Origin: Photobacterium sanctipauli
GTDB lineage: Bacteria; Pseudomonadota; Gammaproteobacteria; Enterobacterales; Vibrionaceae
Assembly (NCBI RefSeq): GCF_003026495.1
Contig: NZ_PYMA01000003.1
Coordinates: 248,001 to 312,000, forward strand
DNA: 64,000 nt
Direction: 5' to 3'
Shown in pieces: positions 45,572-54,627 of this stretch (the first letter of the stretch is position 1; each line of letters starts with the position of its first letter). Under the pieces are notes generated by a model that did no database searches, was not told where the DNA came from, and saw only the letters and a program-made list of their open reading frames with translations. The position numbers were made by a program, and so were the translations under genes.

Positions 45572-45742
45572 AAAGTATTAGCAATCAAAAAGGAAAACGT
45601 TTGCGCAAAGGTTTAAATAAAGTAATTGATAGAAATGAAATTAAAAGTTTAGAAGGGGAATAAAGGTATTTAGCCAGAAACACTGGATCACTGCGTGCCT
45701 CTGGCATTTTCGGGTGGCAAATTATTGCCTCAAATCATAAAC

Positions 45743-45758
45743 TTAGCGTGAGTACGCT
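45743..45758. repeat. 16-nt hairpin repeat, copy B
   Basis: Identical to 39770-39785 (TTAGCGTGAGTACGCT). It lies 9 nt beyond the stop of the candidate 24-residue gene on the minus strand. Confidence 0.6.
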
Positions 45759-45767
45759 AGAGTTAGA

Positions 45768-45842
45768 TTACTTAGATTTGCTTTTTACGTTTGTTGATTG
45801 TGACTGGTGGTAGAACCATTGTCTGCGGTTTCTATTAGCCAT
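45768..45842 (-). CDS. Candidate 24-residue basic small protein
   Basis: ATG at 45842 follows a very good AGAGG with 6-nt spacing. The peptide begins MANRNRRQWFYHQSQ and ends in TNVKSKSK; seven of 24 residues are Arg or Lys and none is acidic. The frame is open further upstream but only this start has a ribosome site. It is followed by the 16-nt hairpin. It could bind RNA, ribosomes or acidic membranes. I do not recognise a homologue. Confidence 0.5.
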   Translation of the reverse strand: MANRNRRQWFYHQSQSTNVKSKSK

Positions 45843-46485
45843 AATACACCTCTCATTTTTCCAAAACGAGTAAGGTTGATATTTCTCTTTATTAATACCG
45901 TTCTTACTCTTTAATACAGTTTTACTATACCCAATCGCCTGTGACATCCTTATGACAGTTTGGTAAAAGTAAAACGTCACTACTCACTGATAAAATAGCA
46001 ATTAATAAATCTTCAACCGGATATGGTTGTCTTAATAGCTCAGGAGTTAAAGAACTGTGGTAACACTGTAGATGATTTTGAAGTGACCTTAACGAATGGA
46101 TTAAGGAAAATCTTGAACTGAAATTTCACCCTCAGTAAATACCAACAAAATCCAATATAAGAGCCAATCATTGAATTTGCAATACTAAAATTGCGAAATT
46201 TTCGTGATCATAATCTCTTTTTTTCGCAACTCCTTGTTCAACTTCACATTATATATCTAGCTGACATCAAAACATAGCGGCAATAGCCAGATATCTGCCA
46301 ATTCACCCAATCAGCACATTGTGCTTTTGTATAGAAAACGAACAGCAGCAAATCGTACACAGCGCCACCAACAAACAGGCAGTTAACATAAATTTGACAT
46401 GATGACAACAGTTGATATTATGGGGAGTGGCTTACAAGTCGTGTATCAACCCTAGGTTCAACAACCTGCAGTAGGTGGTGTAACG
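45843..46485. other. AT-rich gene-free interval
   Basis: About 640 nt with no frame that has a ribosome site and sensible composition. It holds the promoter of the small basic gene on the left and of the SRPBCC gene on the right. Nothing else recognised. Confidence 0.5.
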
Positions 46486-46923
46486 ATGTATACGATCACA
46501 ATCAACCAAACAGCTAAAGCCCCCAAGAAGATTTTGTTCAAGATCTTATCCGACCACGCAAACCTCGGGCAGTTTTTTGGAGCCAACTACCAACTCATAA
46601 AAGAAGGGAAACCTAATAGCAATGGCATCGGCGCTGTAAGACAAGTCTCGGACGGGCTCTTCAACTTTCAAGAACAGATCATCGACTACAAAGAGAATGA
46701 GCACCTGCAATACACCCTGCTTCAGGGTTCACCAGCCAGAGAGTACGGTGGGTGGATCACCTTTCAGTCGCTCAATGCAACCCAGAGCCAAATCCACTAC
46801 CAAATTAAGTTTACGCCGAGAGTCAAAGGCACAGGGTGGCTCATGAAGTACTTCTTTAAACGAAAAGTACAAAAGGCACTCTCGAGCATCGCAAACTACA
46901 GTGAGGAAAAGTGGCAGGGTTGA
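46486..46923 (+). CDS. SRPBCC-superfamily protein
   Basis: A 145-residue START/Bet v1-like protein: an N-terminal beta strand (MYTITINQTAKAPKKILFKI), the helix LSDHANLGQFFGA, central strands and a long C-terminal helix preceded by GTGWLMKYFFKRKVQKALSS. The family binds hydrophobic ligands or acts in polyketide-type chemistry; no catalytic residues can be named here. AGGTGG precedes the ATG. It is a single gene. Confidence 0.78.
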   Translation: MYTITINQTAKAPKKILFKILSDHANLGQFFGANYQLIKEGKPNSNGIGAVRQVSDGLFNFQEQIIDYKENEHLQYTLLQGSPAREYGGWITFQSLNATQSQIHYQIKFTPRVKGTGWLMKYFFKRKVQKALSSIANYSEEKWQG

Positions 46924-47042
46924 GATCTGACTTAGATCTCGTTTACCGATAAATATTCACGGCTATTCATATATATCTACTAAAGGTTTCATACAGATCT
47001 GATAATCTTCTGATAAAGAATCAACTATTGCAGAGGATGCTT

Positions 47043-47597
47043 ATGAAACATCAGCCATCGCTGACGACTCCCCGTTTACTGCTTCGACCTTTTCAGCTTT
47101 CAGATGCCCCCAAAGTACAAGCCCTCGCCGGAGATAAAGACATTGCCAACGGTACTGTGAACATTCCCCACCCTTACTACGACGGCCTTGCCGGGCAATG
47201 GATTGGTAAGCTGCTGGCAGGTTGGAACAGTGGCGAGCAAGCCATCTATGCCATTACCCTCAAGTCCAACTTTCAACTTGTAGGCTGCATCGGCTTACAT
47301 AATATCCAAGGTGGTAGGGCTAAGTTAGGCTATTGGATTGGTGTTCCCTACTGGGGCAAAGGTTACTGTACGGAAGCCGCCGAGCGTATCACTGAATATG
47401 GGTTCAACCGACTATCGTTAGATACCATTTATGGTCAACATTTCGCACGTGATACCAATGCTGGTAGGGTGATGCAGAACATCGGCATGGCGCATATCGC
47501 AACCAAAACCGACGCAATACGAGTGAACATGATCTCGGAAAACCTAGAGTATTACGAAATGCAACGACCTACACCCGAGCTTGCCTGTGTCAAATAG
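47043..47597 (+). CDS. GNAT acetyltransferase (RimJ/RimL-like)
   Basis: A 184-residue GNAT protein of the ribosomal-protein acetyltransferase type: LTTPRLLLRPFQLSDAPKVQ at the N-terminus, LGYWIGVPYWGKGYCTEAAE holding the acetyl-CoA loop, and the C-terminal FARDTNAGRVMQNIGM. The start after GAGG is chosen over an in-frame TTG five codons upstream. The substrate, an N-terminal amine of a protein or a small molecule, is not known. It is convergent with a second GNAT gene. Confidence 0.87.
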   Translation: MKHQPSLTTPRLLLRPFQLSDAPKVQALAGDKDIANGTVNIPHPYYDGLAGQWIGKLLAGWNSGEQAIYAITLKSNFQLVGCIGLHNIQGGRAKLGYWIGVPYWGKGYCTEAAERITEYGFNRLSLDTIYGQHFARDTNAGRVMQNIGMAHIATKTDAIRVNMISENLEYYEMQRPTPELACVK

Positions 47598-47633
47598 CTC
47601 TCTGCACAAATAGGCAGAGAGTTAGGCATACAC

Positions 47634-48125
47634 TTAATCGGTGAGTCTTGCCATATGGTACACATCTACATACTCACCGTTTCGAAACGCATACTTTTTA
47701 GCATGCCCCTCTATTACAAAACCATGCTTTTCATACAGGGCAATGGCAGCGGCGTTGTCGGTATATACCGTCAATTCCATCCGGGAAATAGACAACCAGT
47801 TTTGTGCGAGATCAATCATGGCAGCTAATAACCGGCTTCCTATCCCTAAGCCTTGTTTGTCATCCCGAACCGCCATTCCCATATCGGCCACGTGCTTTCG
47901 TCTTGGATTGACCTGCACTGATAAGCTGATCTCCCCCACGACTTCATTGTCTAGCTCTGCTACCAAGCCATACATGTTGCTTGGACGATTTTCTATCCGC
48001 TGCTGCCACATATCCAGTGAAGGGTAAGGCAATTGGAGAGTACCGCTATAAGCATTCGCACCTGACAGGATCTTTTGCAGATCGGCAAAGTCTGACTTCT
48101 CTACATGCCTTATAACTATGTCCAT
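47634..48125 (-). CDS. GNAT acetyltransferase
   Basis: A 163-residue GNAT protein: IVIRHVEKSDFADLQKILSG, VVGEISLSVQVNPRRKHVAD, the acetyl-CoA loop VRDDKQGLGIGSRLLAAMID and the C-terminal YTDNAAAIALYEKHGFVIEG. It resembles YhhY-type acetyltransferases. It converges on the other GNAT gene 37 nt away; the two are not close relatives. The substrate is unknown. Confidence 0.87.
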   Translation of the reverse strand: MDIVIRHVEKSDFADLQKILSGANAYSGTLQLPYPSLDMWQQRIENRPSNMYGLVAELDNEVVGEISLSVQVNPRRKHVADMGMAVRDDKQGLGIGSRLLAAMIDLAQNWLSISRMELTVYTDNAAAIALYEKHGFVIEGHAKKYAFRNGEYVDVYHMARLTD

Positions 48126-48657
48126 TCCATTACCTCATTTATAATCAAAAGGTTAAATTAGATGAAATGAAGACGGCATACAAGCATAAACAGGTATCTA
48201 TGGACGATGATTTTATAAAAATACCCCAAAGGGCAAACTATTTTATAACCCATAATAAAGAATGCGAATTAATTAGCATATGCTGATACAAATTAAACAG
48301 CATTGCTATCCAGAAAAAGTGAATCAAGTACAAGCCTTAGCTACAAATAATCAATAAATTCAACTTTATATCAATTGTGATCTTTATTTTGACCAACCGA
48401 GTATAAAACTTGTAGCTATACTAAAGGTGATATGTATTCAATGAAAAGATCGGCTTTTATATGAATTTTTTGTCATGTTTTTTACATTTATTACTCTTGA
48501 AAAATAAGTGTACTTTTAACTTACTGATTTACAAACACTAATAAAAATAATTTAAATTTTTTGAAAGAAACATTGAAGTAGCAGGTCTTATCTTTTGAAT
48601 GTGAACAACATACACATATAACAAAACGGCAATAGCCAATCTAATGAGGTGAAGATT
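48126..48657. other. AT-rich gene-free interval
   Basis: About 530 nt of low GC without a coding frame. A 9-bp inverted pair TAGCTACAA/TTGTAGCTA lies about 65 nt apart near 48336 and 48410. It contains the promoter and leader of the exported gene that follows. Confidence 0.4.
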
Positions 48658-48966
48658 ATGTCTAGCTTGAAAGTATTAACTGCAACTGCTGTGATTGTAA
48701 TGTCTTCTTCAGCTTTCGCTGATATCCGTGTTGCTGACACACATAATGGTGCATGGGTAACAGTTACTGAAAATGGCCAACCTGCTGCGAACGCATCAGT
48801 ATCTGTAGCGAACGTACCACAGCAACGCCAAAGCTATAAAACTGACGAGAATGGCCGTGTATTCATTCCATTAACACTAGAAAATTCTCGTTCAATTAAG
48901 TACAAAGCAACCACAGAGAATGGTAAGCAATCATCTCGTTTCGCTTTCCACTCTACTAACAAATAG
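48658..48966 (+). CDS. Small exported protein with Cna-B-like fold
   Basis: A 102-residue protein with a signal peptide (MSSLKVLTATAVIVMSSSAF, cleavage after FA-D). The mature 80 residues read as one beta-sandwich: VTVTENGQPAANASVSVAN, then YKTDENGRVFIPLTLE, as in carboxypeptidase-regulatory or Cna-B repeats. GAGGTG precedes the start; an in-frame codon upstream lacks support. A strong terminator follows. It is probably a periplasmic or secreted small protein; role unknown. Confidence 0.75.
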   Translation: MSSLKVLTATAVIVMSSSAFADIRVADTHNGAWVTVTENGQPAANASVSVANVPQQRQSYKTDENGRVFIPLTLENSRSIKYKATTENGKQSSRFAFHSTNK

Positions 48967-48989
48967 TATTAGTTAACGAATTAATTATC

Positions 48990-49021
48990 TTAGCCCCTCT
49001 TTATAGAGGGGCTAAGCTTTT
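48990..49021 (+). terminator. Rho-independent terminator
   Basis: TAGCCCCTCT and AGAGGGGCTA pair around TTAT, followed by AGCTTTT, 24 nt after the exported gene. Confidence 0.82.
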
Positions 49022-49045
49022 ACGCTGTAATATATTTATTAGTAA

Positions 49046-49606
49046 TCATCGGTGTGCATAATCACGGCGACTTAAGTCTCTGGACAATACCAGTGCCAAA
49101 CCAAGAATTTGTAAAAATAGCGCCAAATTCCTTAGTTGAGAAATAGACTTCATCTTTTCAGCGTGCACAGCAATCAATTCCAAATTGTCCAAATACAATT
49201 GATTGATTTTATCTCTTTGCTCAACCTGAACACTATTTAATTGTTCCATTAAGACTGAGATACTAGACACCGAAATATCCACGTTTTGATTGGGCAGCCA
49301 ATAAGATAAGTCTTGTATCACCTGCTCTAAAATCGGCTTGGGCAAAACATCCCCTTGCATCTCACTTAATGCGACTAACTCAAGGGTATGCTCTCGCTTA
49401 CGCTCAACCGTCTCGACTTGTTGCCAAATCAGGGTAATCAGCTTTTCATTGCTTTGTTGTTGCTGAACCAACTCGTTAGCTTGCCGCGTTGCATCATCAA
49501 TATAAAAGTTGGTCATCAGCGCTGAAATCACATTCAGCAAAAGCCCAACTGCCACCAGTGTCCATGTTGGTATAAACCACTTCCTGCCCTTCCCCATCGC
49601 TATCAT
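49046..49606 (-). CDS. Two-helix membrane protein with coiled-coil middle
   Basis: A 186-residue protein with an N-terminal helix (TWTLVAVGLLLNVISALMTN), a Gln/Glu-rich probably coiled-coil segment (residues about 40-150) and a C-terminal helix (NLALFLQILGLALVLS) followed by basic residues. The topology resembles a small sensor or structural protein with a periplasmic middle, but there is no signalling domain. The first ATG is used; a second one three codons in is nearly as good. Family not recognised. Confidence 0.68.
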   Translation of the reverse strand: MIAMGKGRKWFIPTWTLVAVGLLLNVISALMTNFYIDDATRQANELVQQQQSNEKLITLIWQQVETVERKREHTLELVALSEMQGDVLPKPILEQVIQDLSYWLPNQNVDISVSSISVLMEQLNSVQVEQRDKINQLYLDNLELIAVHAEKMKSISQLRNLALFLQILGLALVLSRDLSRRDYAHR

Positions 49607-49833
49607 TCACCCTTATCAATCGGCATTCTGCTCATTTTATTATGGCAAAAACATCTAATTAGCGACTTGTCACGTAATTAGTCTCTGTAGTGTTGAAACA
49701 TAAGCTTCTTGAACAGTGGATTTTTTCCCGACTAGGCTTATAGCTATGTGCATTTTCTTAACTGACTGGGAAATATTCGAAAAACTCTTGGGCCTAGAAC
49801 GAATAACAAAACAACAAGACGGATCATAAGAAG

Positions 49834-51954
49834 ATGGAAAACAGCCTTTTGTATGCAACAAAAACCGTACTGCTCACTGGTGAGAGTGAAGCTACAAAAA
49901 GACAGGAACTCCGCCATGCGTTTAACCAAACATGGGAACTGTATGAATCACTCTTTTCGGTCATCAAGCACCATGGTGCCTACTTCAGCAAACCAGAACC
50001 ACTTCGTCACCCACTCATTTTCTACTTCGGTCATACTGCCACTTTCTATATCAATAAGCTAAAGCTCGGCAAGTATCTAGACAAGCGTATCAACCCCAAC
50101 TTCGAATCCATGTTTGCCATCGGGGTGGATGAAATGTCATGGGATGATCTTGATGATACCCATTACGACTGGCCGTCAGTCGACGCGGTTAAAAGCTATC
50201 GCGATCAAGTGAAAGCAACCGTCAACAATGTGATTGATACCATGCCGCTTTCATTACCTATTGAGCAAGACTCACCTGCATGGATCATTTTGATGGGCAT
50301 CGAGCACGAGCGCATTCATTTAGAAACATCGTCCGTTATCATTAGGCAGCTCCCACTCGACATGGTCACTCCAAGCAACGGATGGCAAGCATGTGAAGAC
50401 AAGGGAACAGCGCCAAGCAACGCTTTGCTAACGGTATCGGGGGGTACTGTTAGCTTGGGCAAGCTCGATGATGATCCTACCTACGGTTGGGACAACGAAT
50501 ATGGCAGCCAAACATTCCAAGTTCAGGACTTCAAAGCATCCAAATACCTCGTCTCCAACCAAGAATTCCTTGAGTTCGTCAAAGCCGACGGCTACCGCCA
50601 CCTTCGCTTTTGGAACGATGAAGGCAAAGCCTGGCTTGAATATACCCAAGCGACCATGCCAAGGTTTTGGCACCATCGTGACAACCGATGGTTTCAGCGT
50701 AACCTGACTGACGAAATCCCACTGCCGCTTAACTGGCCCGTAGAAGTAAACCAGCTTGAAGCTAAGGCCTTCTGTAATTGGAAAGCAGAGCGTGATCAGG
50801 CCAGAATTCGCCTTCTGACCGAAGCTGAATGGTATTTACTGCGCCAGAACATTAGCGATGATGCCCCGCAATGGCAAGAACCGCCGGGCAACATTGGACT
50901 GGGTTACTATGCTTCGTCTTGCCCGGTTGATCGGTTCGAACATGAAGGATTCTGCGACATCATCGGTAATGTCTGGCAATGGACAGAAACCTGTATTGAC
51001 GGCTTCCAGGGCTTTCAAGTCCATCCGCTATATGATGACTTCTCTACCCCGACATTCGACGGCAAGCATAATCTCATCAAAGGAGGCTCTTGGATTTCCA
51101 CCGGTAACGAGGCCATACAGTCCTCCCGCTATGCATTCCGTCGCCACTTCTACCAACATGCCGGTTTCCGCTATGTAGAATCGACCCAAGCGCCGGATAC
51201 CATGATGTCTCTCAATATTTACGAGACAGATGAGCTTATCTCCCAGTACCTTGAGTTCCATTATGGTGACGAACACTTTGGCGTCGCTAACTTCTGTGTG
51301 AACGGCGTGCACCAGTGCCTACAAGAAATTCAGCTGACCCACTGCCAGCGGGCACTCGACATCGGCTGTTCGGTTGGGCGGGCTTCCTTTGAATTGGCAA
51401 AGACCTTCGACCATGTTGATGGTATCGACTTTTCCGCGCGATTTATCCAACAAGCCTATGCTTTGGCCGAACAAGGCGAGAAACGCTACACCATCCGTAC
51501 CGAGGGTGATCTTGCAGAATTCAAGACGGTTAGCTTGAACCAACTCGGCTACCAAGACCTCGCTGTAAAAATTAATTTTACTCAGGGAGACGCCTGCAAC
51601 CTGAAGCCGATATACGCTGGCTACGACTTAATCTATGCCTCTAACCTTATCGACCGCTTGGGCGATCCAAAGCTGTTCCTCAGCCAGATCCACCAACGAC
51701 TCAATGAGGGGGGATACTTGGTTATCGCCTCACCCTATACTTGGTTGGAAGAATACACAGACAAGGCCAACTGGCTCGGTGGCATCAAAGTGAATGGTGA
51801 AAACTTCACTACCCTTGATGGCTTAACGGAAACCCTCATCGACTACTTCGAGTTAATCGCCGTCAAAGAGCTGCCATTTGTGATCAGGGAGACCAAACGC
51901 AAGTACCAGCACACCCTTTCTGAAATGACAATTTGGCGCAAACGCCAGCAATAA
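49834..51954 (+). CDS. ovoA: Ovothiol biosynthesis enzyme OvoA
   Basis: A 706-residue fusion enzyme. Residues 1 to about 450 are an EgtB-like sulfoxide synthase: a DinB-like part with HxxxHxE (His158, His162, Glu164 in MGIEHERIHLETSSV) binding non-haem iron, followed by a formylglycine-generating-enzyme-like domain (GGTVSLGKLDDDP, CDIIGNVWQWTETC, IKGGSWISTGNEA). The C-terminus is a SAM methyltransferase (ALDIGCSVGRASFELA, INFTQGDACNLKP, YDLIYASNLIDRL). OvoA joins cysteine to histidine C5 and, in such fusions, also performs the N-methylation giving ovothiol A. OvoB, a PLP lyase, is not adjacent. Confidence 0.95.
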   Translation: MENSLLYATKTVLLTGESEATKRQELRHAFNQTWELYESLFSVIKHHGAYFSKPEPLRHPLIFYFGHTATFYINKLKLGKYLDKRINPNFESMFAIGVDEMSWDDLDDTHYDWPSVDAVKSYRDQVKATVNNVIDTMPLSLPIEQDSPAWIILMGIEHERIHLETSSVIIRQLPLDMVTPSNGWQACEDKGTAPSNALLTVSGGTVSLGKLDDDPTYGWDNEYGSQTFQVQDFKASKYLVSNQEFLEFVKADGYRHLRFWNDEGKAWLEYTQATMPRFWHHRDNRWFQRNLTDEIPLPLNWPVEVNQLEAKAFCNWKAERDQARIRLLTEAEWYLLRQNISDDAPQWQEPPGNIGLGYYASSCPVDRFEHEGFCDIIGNVWQWTETCIDGFQGFQVHPLYDDFSTPTFDGKHNLIKGGSWISTGNEAIQSSRYAFRRHFYQHAGFRYVESTQAPDTMMSLNIYETDELISQYLEFHYGDEHFGVANFCVNGVHQCLQEIQLTHCQRALDIGCSVGRASFELAKTFDHVDGIDFSARFIQQAYALAEQGEKRYTIRTEGDLAEFKTVSLNQLGYQDLAVKINFTQGDACNLKPIYAGYDLIYASNLIDRLGDPKLFLSQIHQRLNEGGYLVIASPYTWLEEYTDKANWLGGIKVNGENFTTLDGLTETLIDYFELIAVKELPFVIRETKRKYQHTLSEMTIWRKRQQ

Positions 51955-52003
51955 CCGCGAGGCCAAAAACAGAGGCGTGCACCTTGAAGTAACTGGGGTA
52001 TAT

Positions 52004-52035
52004 GTTACGGTACGACCCTAAAGCCGTACCGTAAC
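52004..52035 (+). repeat. Perfect 11-bp hairpin between ovoA and the DUF1289 gene
   Basis: GTTACGGTACG and CGTACCGTAAC pair around a 10-nt loop, 20 nt before the DUF1289 start. There is no T-run, so it may be a protein-binding dyad, a processing hairpin, or a leader that affects the weak GTG start. Confidence 0.65.
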
Positions 52036-52054
52036 AAGCTCAGCAGGAAAGAAA

Positions 52055-52366
52055 GTGAAAACACCTTGTATCGCGAAATGTAAAAACAACGAAGGGATGT
52101 GTAGTGGGTGTTTTCGAACCATGGCCGAATTAACAGAGTGGCGCCATATGGACGAAGTAAAGCAGTCAGATACCATCGACGAAATTCAGGGCAAACGCTC
52201 TACTCATATCTGTAGTCAATGTGGTGAACCCGCGTATTGTGAAATCAGCGCAGGTAACAGCACTTGTTGGTGCTTCGAGCTTACCAAGCGCGATACCTCA
52301 GGCATACCTGCAGGGAATTGCCTGTGTCGTAAGTGCCTATCAGCTCTACCATTATTGAAGGGCTAG
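52055..52366 (+). CDS. DUF1289 plus cysteine-rich CWC-type protein
   Basis: A 103-residue cysteine-rich protein. The N-terminus fits DUF1289 (PCIAKCKNNEGMCSGCFRTM, AELTEWRHM), with four Cys likely to bind a metal. The C-terminus has a second set (ICSQCGEPAYCEI, STCWCFEL, NCLCRKCLSAL) like the CWC cysteine-rich domain. Start is GTG after AGGAAAG. In all there are 14 cysteines, unusual for a cytoplasmic protein of this size, so zinc or iron-sulfur binding is likely. Function unknown. Confidence 0.8.
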   Translation: MKTPCIAKCKNNEGMCSGCFRTMAELTEWRHMDEVKQSDTIDEIQGKRSTHICSQCGEPAYCEISAGNSTCWCFELTKRDTSGIPAGNCLCRKCLSALPLLKG

Positions 52367-52543
52367 TACAGTAAAATATCTGAGGCGGTACCTATCGCCT
52401 CACTTTGGTTTAATCCTTCTCCCGCCTTCACTTCCATTCACCTTAATTATTTTATAAAAGCCAGCACAATTTCGCTTATCAACTTGGTTGCTCTAGCCGC
52501 TTATATCTCTATAATCGCAGCAAAAATAGTAAAGAAAGTAACC

Positions 52544-52873
52544 ATGTTAAGCCGAAAGCCTGTATATCTTTTATTATCTAGCGTCACATTCGGCGCTAAT
52601 GCAATCAACACATTGCCAGACAACGAGCAGATTTGCCTGCAAAATATGGAAAAACTCATTGTTGAGCAGCAAGTTTTGTTCAGTGACAGCCAATCCAGCC
52701 CAGAAGTACGCCGTAACGCAGAGCGCGCCATTGACACGACCCGCGAGACTTTCTCAGAAACAGGTAGCTATTGTGATGCACAACGTGTGCTCCAAGCTTA
52801 CCAAAGGGATACAGAATCGGGACTGAGAATGAAAGAGGGGGAGGTCAATTACTTTGGCCGGGGAACCTTCTAA
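52544..52873 (+). CDS. Small exported hypothetical protein
   Basis: A 109-residue protein with a probable signal peptide (MLSRKPVYLLLSSVTFGANA). The mature part is helical, polar and contains two cysteines (EQICLQNMEK and GSYCDAQRVL) that could form one disulfide; it ends MKEGEVNYFGRGTF. The ribosome site is weak, and the frame is open 20 codons upstream. Family not recognised. Confidence 0.62.
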   Translation: MLSRKPVYLLLSSVTFGANAINTLPDNEQICLQNMEKLIVEQQVLFSDSQSSPEVRRNAERAIDTTRETFSETGSYCDAQRVLQAYQRDTESGLRMKEGEVNYFGRGTF

Positions 52874-53002
52874 TTTTTTGGCAATATTAACCATCACGGC
52901 AGGTTATATAAGATTCTGATATTAACCAAGAAGTGCTACTATTATACAAACCTTAACCATAATTATTAAGTCTTCAATCATTAAGACATTTAGGTGATGT
53001 AT

Positions 53003-53458
53003 ATGAAAAAGTGGCTAATGGCACTATCAGCAGTTCCTTTATTCCTCATGGGCTGTGAGGCTGAAGTAACTCAGGGGTTTTCAGAAAAAAACCTGCAGCA
53101 AAGCTGGGTACTCACCAAAGTAGATGGTAAAGATATTCAAATTGCAGAGCCAAGAACGGTTCCAGGCATGGCCATCGACGCCGACTTAAAGGTCTCAGGC
53201 TTTAGCGGCTGTAACCGCTTCTTTGGTCAGCTGGAAGTCACCGAGGGCAATAAGCTCCGCCTTAACGGCATGGGCTCGACCAAAATGATGTGCATCCAAG
53301 ATGATCAAGCCACAGTAGAAGCCATCATGACCCAGTCGTTACAAGAGTGGAATAATGCCGCATTGGAAAACAATATTCTTACCCTTACCTCTGAACAGCA
53401 TATTCTAACCTTTATGCCAGAGGAAATTACTGAAGACGATGATGAAGCAACGCAATAA
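53003..53458 (+). CDS. META-domain lipoprotein, HslJ-like
   Basis: A 151-residue lipoprotein: signal MKKWLMALSAVPLFLMGC with the acylated Cys, then a META domain (SWVLTKVDGKDI, SGFSGCNRFFGQLEVT, LRLNGMGSTKMMC, and VEAIMTQSLQEWN). META/HslJ proteins are outer-membrane-linked and associated with heat or novobiocin tolerance in E. coli. The start at the third Met follows AGGTG. It lies 32 nt before the DUF2157 gene and may share its mRNA. Confidence 0.85.
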   Translation: MKKWLMALSAVPLFLMGCEAEVTQGFSEKNLQQSWVLTKVDGKDIQIAEPRTVPGMAIDADLKVSGFSGCNRFFGQLEVTEGNKLRLNGMGSTKMMCIQDDQATVEAIMTQSLQEWNNAALENNILTLTSEQHILTFMPEEITEDDDEATQ

Positions 53459-53490
53459 CTCGCGCAATTTGACTAGAGTATTGCTACCTC

Positions 53491-54531
53491 ATGATGAAAA
53501 TCAGTAAACGCCAAGAGAAAACGCTCAGCCAAGCGATCCAGCATTGGGAAGACGAACAAACCATCTCGGAGGAGACGGCTGAGCAGTTGCGTAACAGCTA
53601 TGAAGTGGTTGGGTTCGATTGGAAATTAATCGCCGTCTACTCATTCTGGATAGCCATTACCTGCTTTATTATTTCCATCGGTGTCCTCCTTGCCGACGAT
53701 TACCTCATGGAACTGCTGGCTAAGTTAATTGATACCCCAGCCAGCGTGTTAGCCGTTATCAGCGCAATGCTGGCTGCCGGCGTATTCTGGCTCGGGCAAA
53801 AACGGCGCACTACCCACCCCGACAAACATATCAGCAACGAAGCCATCTACTTTTTCGGCGTGTTATTTACCGCTGTTTCCGTTGGTTTTATGAAAGAAAC
53901 CGCCCTATTTGCCCGTTGGGACGATCCCCCCTTTTTACTATTGCTCACCGTTGTTTATGGCATCCTCGCTATACGCCTGCCCAGCACGCTGGTATGGATT
54001 TTTTCCCTATTCGGCTTTGCTTGGTGGGGGCTTGAGCAAACCCACCTTTGGGAAAGCGCCAGTGGGCACTTTTTCGGCTTAAACCAACCTTTACGGCTGG
54101 TTGTGGCTGGGATCATCGTATTACTAGCGGGTAGAGCACTAGCCCGTACGGAACGCTATCAGCCACTGGCCGATCCCACTCGGTTCATCGGCTATTTTTA
54201 TCTGCTATTTGCCCTATGGCTGGTTTCGATAGTCGGTAACTACGGTGATGGGGCGGCCTGGTCGAAAGTATCGCAACTCTCACTGATCCACTGGGCAATC
54301 CTATCCGGTGTGGTATGTCTTATCTTGATTTACCATGGTATTCAGCATGAAGATAAAATTGCCCGCAGCTTTGGTATTACCTTTTTGCTGATCAACCTTT
54401 ATACCCGCTATTTTGAGTACTTCTGGGATGCAATGCACAAGACGCTATTCTTTGCCATCCTAGCCTTGAGCTTCTGGCTTATTGGCACCAAAGCCGAAAA
54501 GTTATGGCAGGTTAGCCACAATAAATCATAA
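53491..54531 (+). CDS. DUF2157-family membrane protein
   Basis: A 346-residue protein with an N-terminal soluble stretch (KISKRQEKTLSQAIQHWEDE, TISEETAEQLRNSYE) and about nine membrane helices, consistent with DUF2157. No catalytic motif was seen. It follows the META lipoprotein closely. Role unknown. Confidence 0.8.
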   Translation: MMKISKRQEKTLSQAIQHWEDEQTISEETAEQLRNSYEVVGFDWKLIAVYSFWIAITCFIISIGVLLADDYLMELLAKLIDTPASVLAVISAMLAAGVFWLGQKRRTTHPDKHISNEAIYFFGVLFTAVSVGFMKETALFARWDDPPFLLLLTVVYGILAIRLPSTLVWIFSLFGFAWWGLEQTHLWESASGHFFGLNQPLRLVVAGIIVLLAGRALARTERYQPLADPTRFIGYFYLLFALWLVSIVGNYGDGAAWSKVSQLSLIHWAILSGVVCLILIYHGIQHEDKIARSFGITFLLINLYTRYFEYFWDAMHKTLFFAILALSFWLIGTKAEKLWQVSHNKS

Positions 54532-54627
54532 CTTGAAGACACTCCCAGCCTAGCCGCAACAATATAAGACAATTGGGTTTATCGGTAAGTAGCTGCTATC
54601 ATCAGCAAAAATTGATGGAGAATAATA

